Below are positions 29,852 to 30,787 of a stretch of 30,787 nucleotides of DNA, one piece after another. Position numbers and translations under genes: made by a program. The notes below the pieces were generated by a model. The model saw only the letters and a program-made list of their open reading frames with translations. It had not been told where the DNA came from and made no database searches. How positions within the stretch are numbered: the first letter of the stretch is position 1; the number at the start of each line of letters is the position of its first letter. The stretch lies in contig BFEA01000456.1 in NCBI GenBank assembly GCA_003427395.1, positions 645,216-676,002 of the forward strand, read 5' to 3'. This DNA comes from Chara braunii. Lineage: Eukaryota > Streptophyta > Charophyceae > Charales > Characeae.

Positions 29852-30733
29852 CAGATGGAGATTCACACTGGCGCAGGGCGCCCACTCAAAGCTTAGAGAT
29901 ATGGAAATCAAGAACACTGTTCAGATGCAAGTTCACTTCAACAGGCTATGGCGCATCGGCGCCTGAACATTCCAACCTTCGTCACTGTGTCCAACCCCAC
30001 TGTTCACACGCGCTCACTCTGGATCACCCTGAATACCACCACACACACACGCTTAATCTCACTTCCTCCTACAGCGGCTATGGCCGCACTACCACTACTG
30101 ACTATGGCTGCGATCTCCCTTCAGCCCTCTTCGTCTTCGGGCCACCTGCAGACCACCTTCGCACAAGACGCTGTAGCAGCGCTTCCGCATGGCTTACGCA
30201 GCGAATGAATGAATGACTGGTCGCTGCCTCTTGCTTTATACTTCTGTAGCTCGTTGGTCTGCCCCTTTCCCATGCCCTGGGTGCACACAGTCCCACACGG
30301 TACTTGCTTGACTGGACCCTGACTGACTGGGACTGATACCACTGACTGCATGGGGACGTATTGCCAACTCGCTGCAGTCACGCTGCCGACGTACTGCAGC
30401 TGGCCTCGCCACTTGCCCACTTGCCTCTGTCTAAACGTGAGCAAGCTCCGAAAGGCCACTTCCGGACCTTCCGGAAGTCCGCAGGCTTGGCCATTCGGTA
30501 CCGTAGCAGCTACGACCTTGACCTTTCAGGAATACAGCAGCTACGACTTTGACCCTTCGGAGGAGCTACAACTACGACTCCTAGGACCTGCTAAGACCTA
30601 CAAACGACAGGTCTACAGATCGAACCCCTACACCTCTCAGGGTCGACTCAGATACTGTACACAGGTGAAGTGAGGACTAGGAATCAAGCCCTGGGATCTG
30701 CATCGGCTACTGCAAAAGGTGGAATCCGTTTCA
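29852..30733 (-). repeat. GyA 5' LTR, outer part
   Basis: Continues the LTR interrupted at 20912, from CAGATGGAGATTCACAC to GTTTCA. It matches 13059-13996 except for about 56 bp missing near 30631. The TATA-like box TATAAAG on the minus strand is at 30234-30240. Confidence 0.92.
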
Positions 30734-30787
30734 ATTTTGACCTCACTGCCGAAAATCGATTTTTTTTTTTTTTTTTTTTTTTTTTGG
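30734..30787 (+). mobile_element. LtrH-2 internal region resumes
   Basis: ATTTTGACCTCACTGCCG then GAAAATCGA and a T tract (about 24 T) to the window end. It equals the LtrH-1 internal sequence at 5987-6010, confirming that GyA split this element. The first four bases are the GyA duplication. Confidence 0.8.

Larger units (their letters stand above)
13016..30733 (-). mobile_element. GyA: Ty3/Gypsy LTR retrotransposon, decayed, interrupted by GyB
   Basis: A minus-strand element with 3' LTR 13016-13996, internal region 13997-20869, and a 5' LTR split into 20870-20912 and 29852-30733. Order in the element's sense: leader, gag, protease, RT, RNase H, integrase, chromodomain-like tail, which is the Ty3/Gypsy order. 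The primer site is of tRNA-iMet type. Target duplication is 4 bp. The LTRs differ by about 5 percent in a ~215-base stretch counted by eye, and the 5' copy lacks about 56 bp near 30631. Many lesions make it non-functional. GyB (20913-29847) sits in its 5' LTR. Confidence 0.92.

Overview
The window is eukaryotic repeat DNA. It holds long pentanucleotide satellite blocks, several simple-sequence tracts, long LTRs and Ty3/Gypsy-type pol genes; I recognise no intact host gene, rRNA or tRNA. The Gypsy gag/pol proteins (K/E-rich gag N-terminus, integrase with a C-terminal chromodomain-like fold) look to me like those of charophyte green algae, in particular Chara. That is recollection of protein style without any search, so the taxon is a weak inference; 'plant-lineage or algal nuclear genome' is safer.

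Layout. Positions 1-1390: unrecognised sequence with a 32-bp perfect palindrome and AAC/CAAA microsatellites. Positions 1391-4365 and 8149-8650: a TCTAC/TCCAC satellite, same orientation on both sides, interrupted by LtrH-1 (4366-8148). LtrH-1 consists of two ~1.5-1.6 kb LTRs in INVERTED orientation around a 677-bp AT-rich non-coding spacer, with TATA boxes pointing inward. Positions 8651-11570: a long CT tract and unrecognised, probably relic-rich DNA.

Positions 11571-30787 are a three-level nest. LtrH-2, a second copy of the LtrH family in ordinary + orientation, starts at 11571 and is interrupted after 13015. The interrupting element is GyA, a minus-strand Ty3/Gypsy element (LTRs 13016-13996 and 20870-20912 + 29852-30733, 4-bp duplication ATTT). 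GyA is itself interrupted 43 bp inside its 5' LTR by GyB, a second minus-strand Ty3/Gypsy element (20913-29847, LTRs ~1.09 kb, 4-bp duplication CAAA). The uninterrupted form of each target site is present elsewhere in the window: LtrH-1 at 5987-5994 for GyA, and the GyA 3' LTR at about 13055-13062 for GyB. The order of insertion can therefore be read directly.

Both Gypsy elements carry gag, aspartic protease, reverse transcriptase, RNase H, integrase and a chromodomain-like tail in Ty3/Gypsy order. Both are decayed. GyA has several frameshifts, in-frame stops, a deletion removing the core of the reverse transcriptase, a 115-bp tandem duplication in the integrase, and lost catalytic or zinc residues. 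GyB is better preserved, with most key residues present but a few stops and frameshifts. Neither could work alone as read here. LtrH elements have no visible gag/pol and would have depended on enzymes from another element. The inverted LtrH-1 arrangement, with convergent promoters and ~1.5-kb arms, is the most unusual structure in the window and could be transcribed into a long hairpin RNA.
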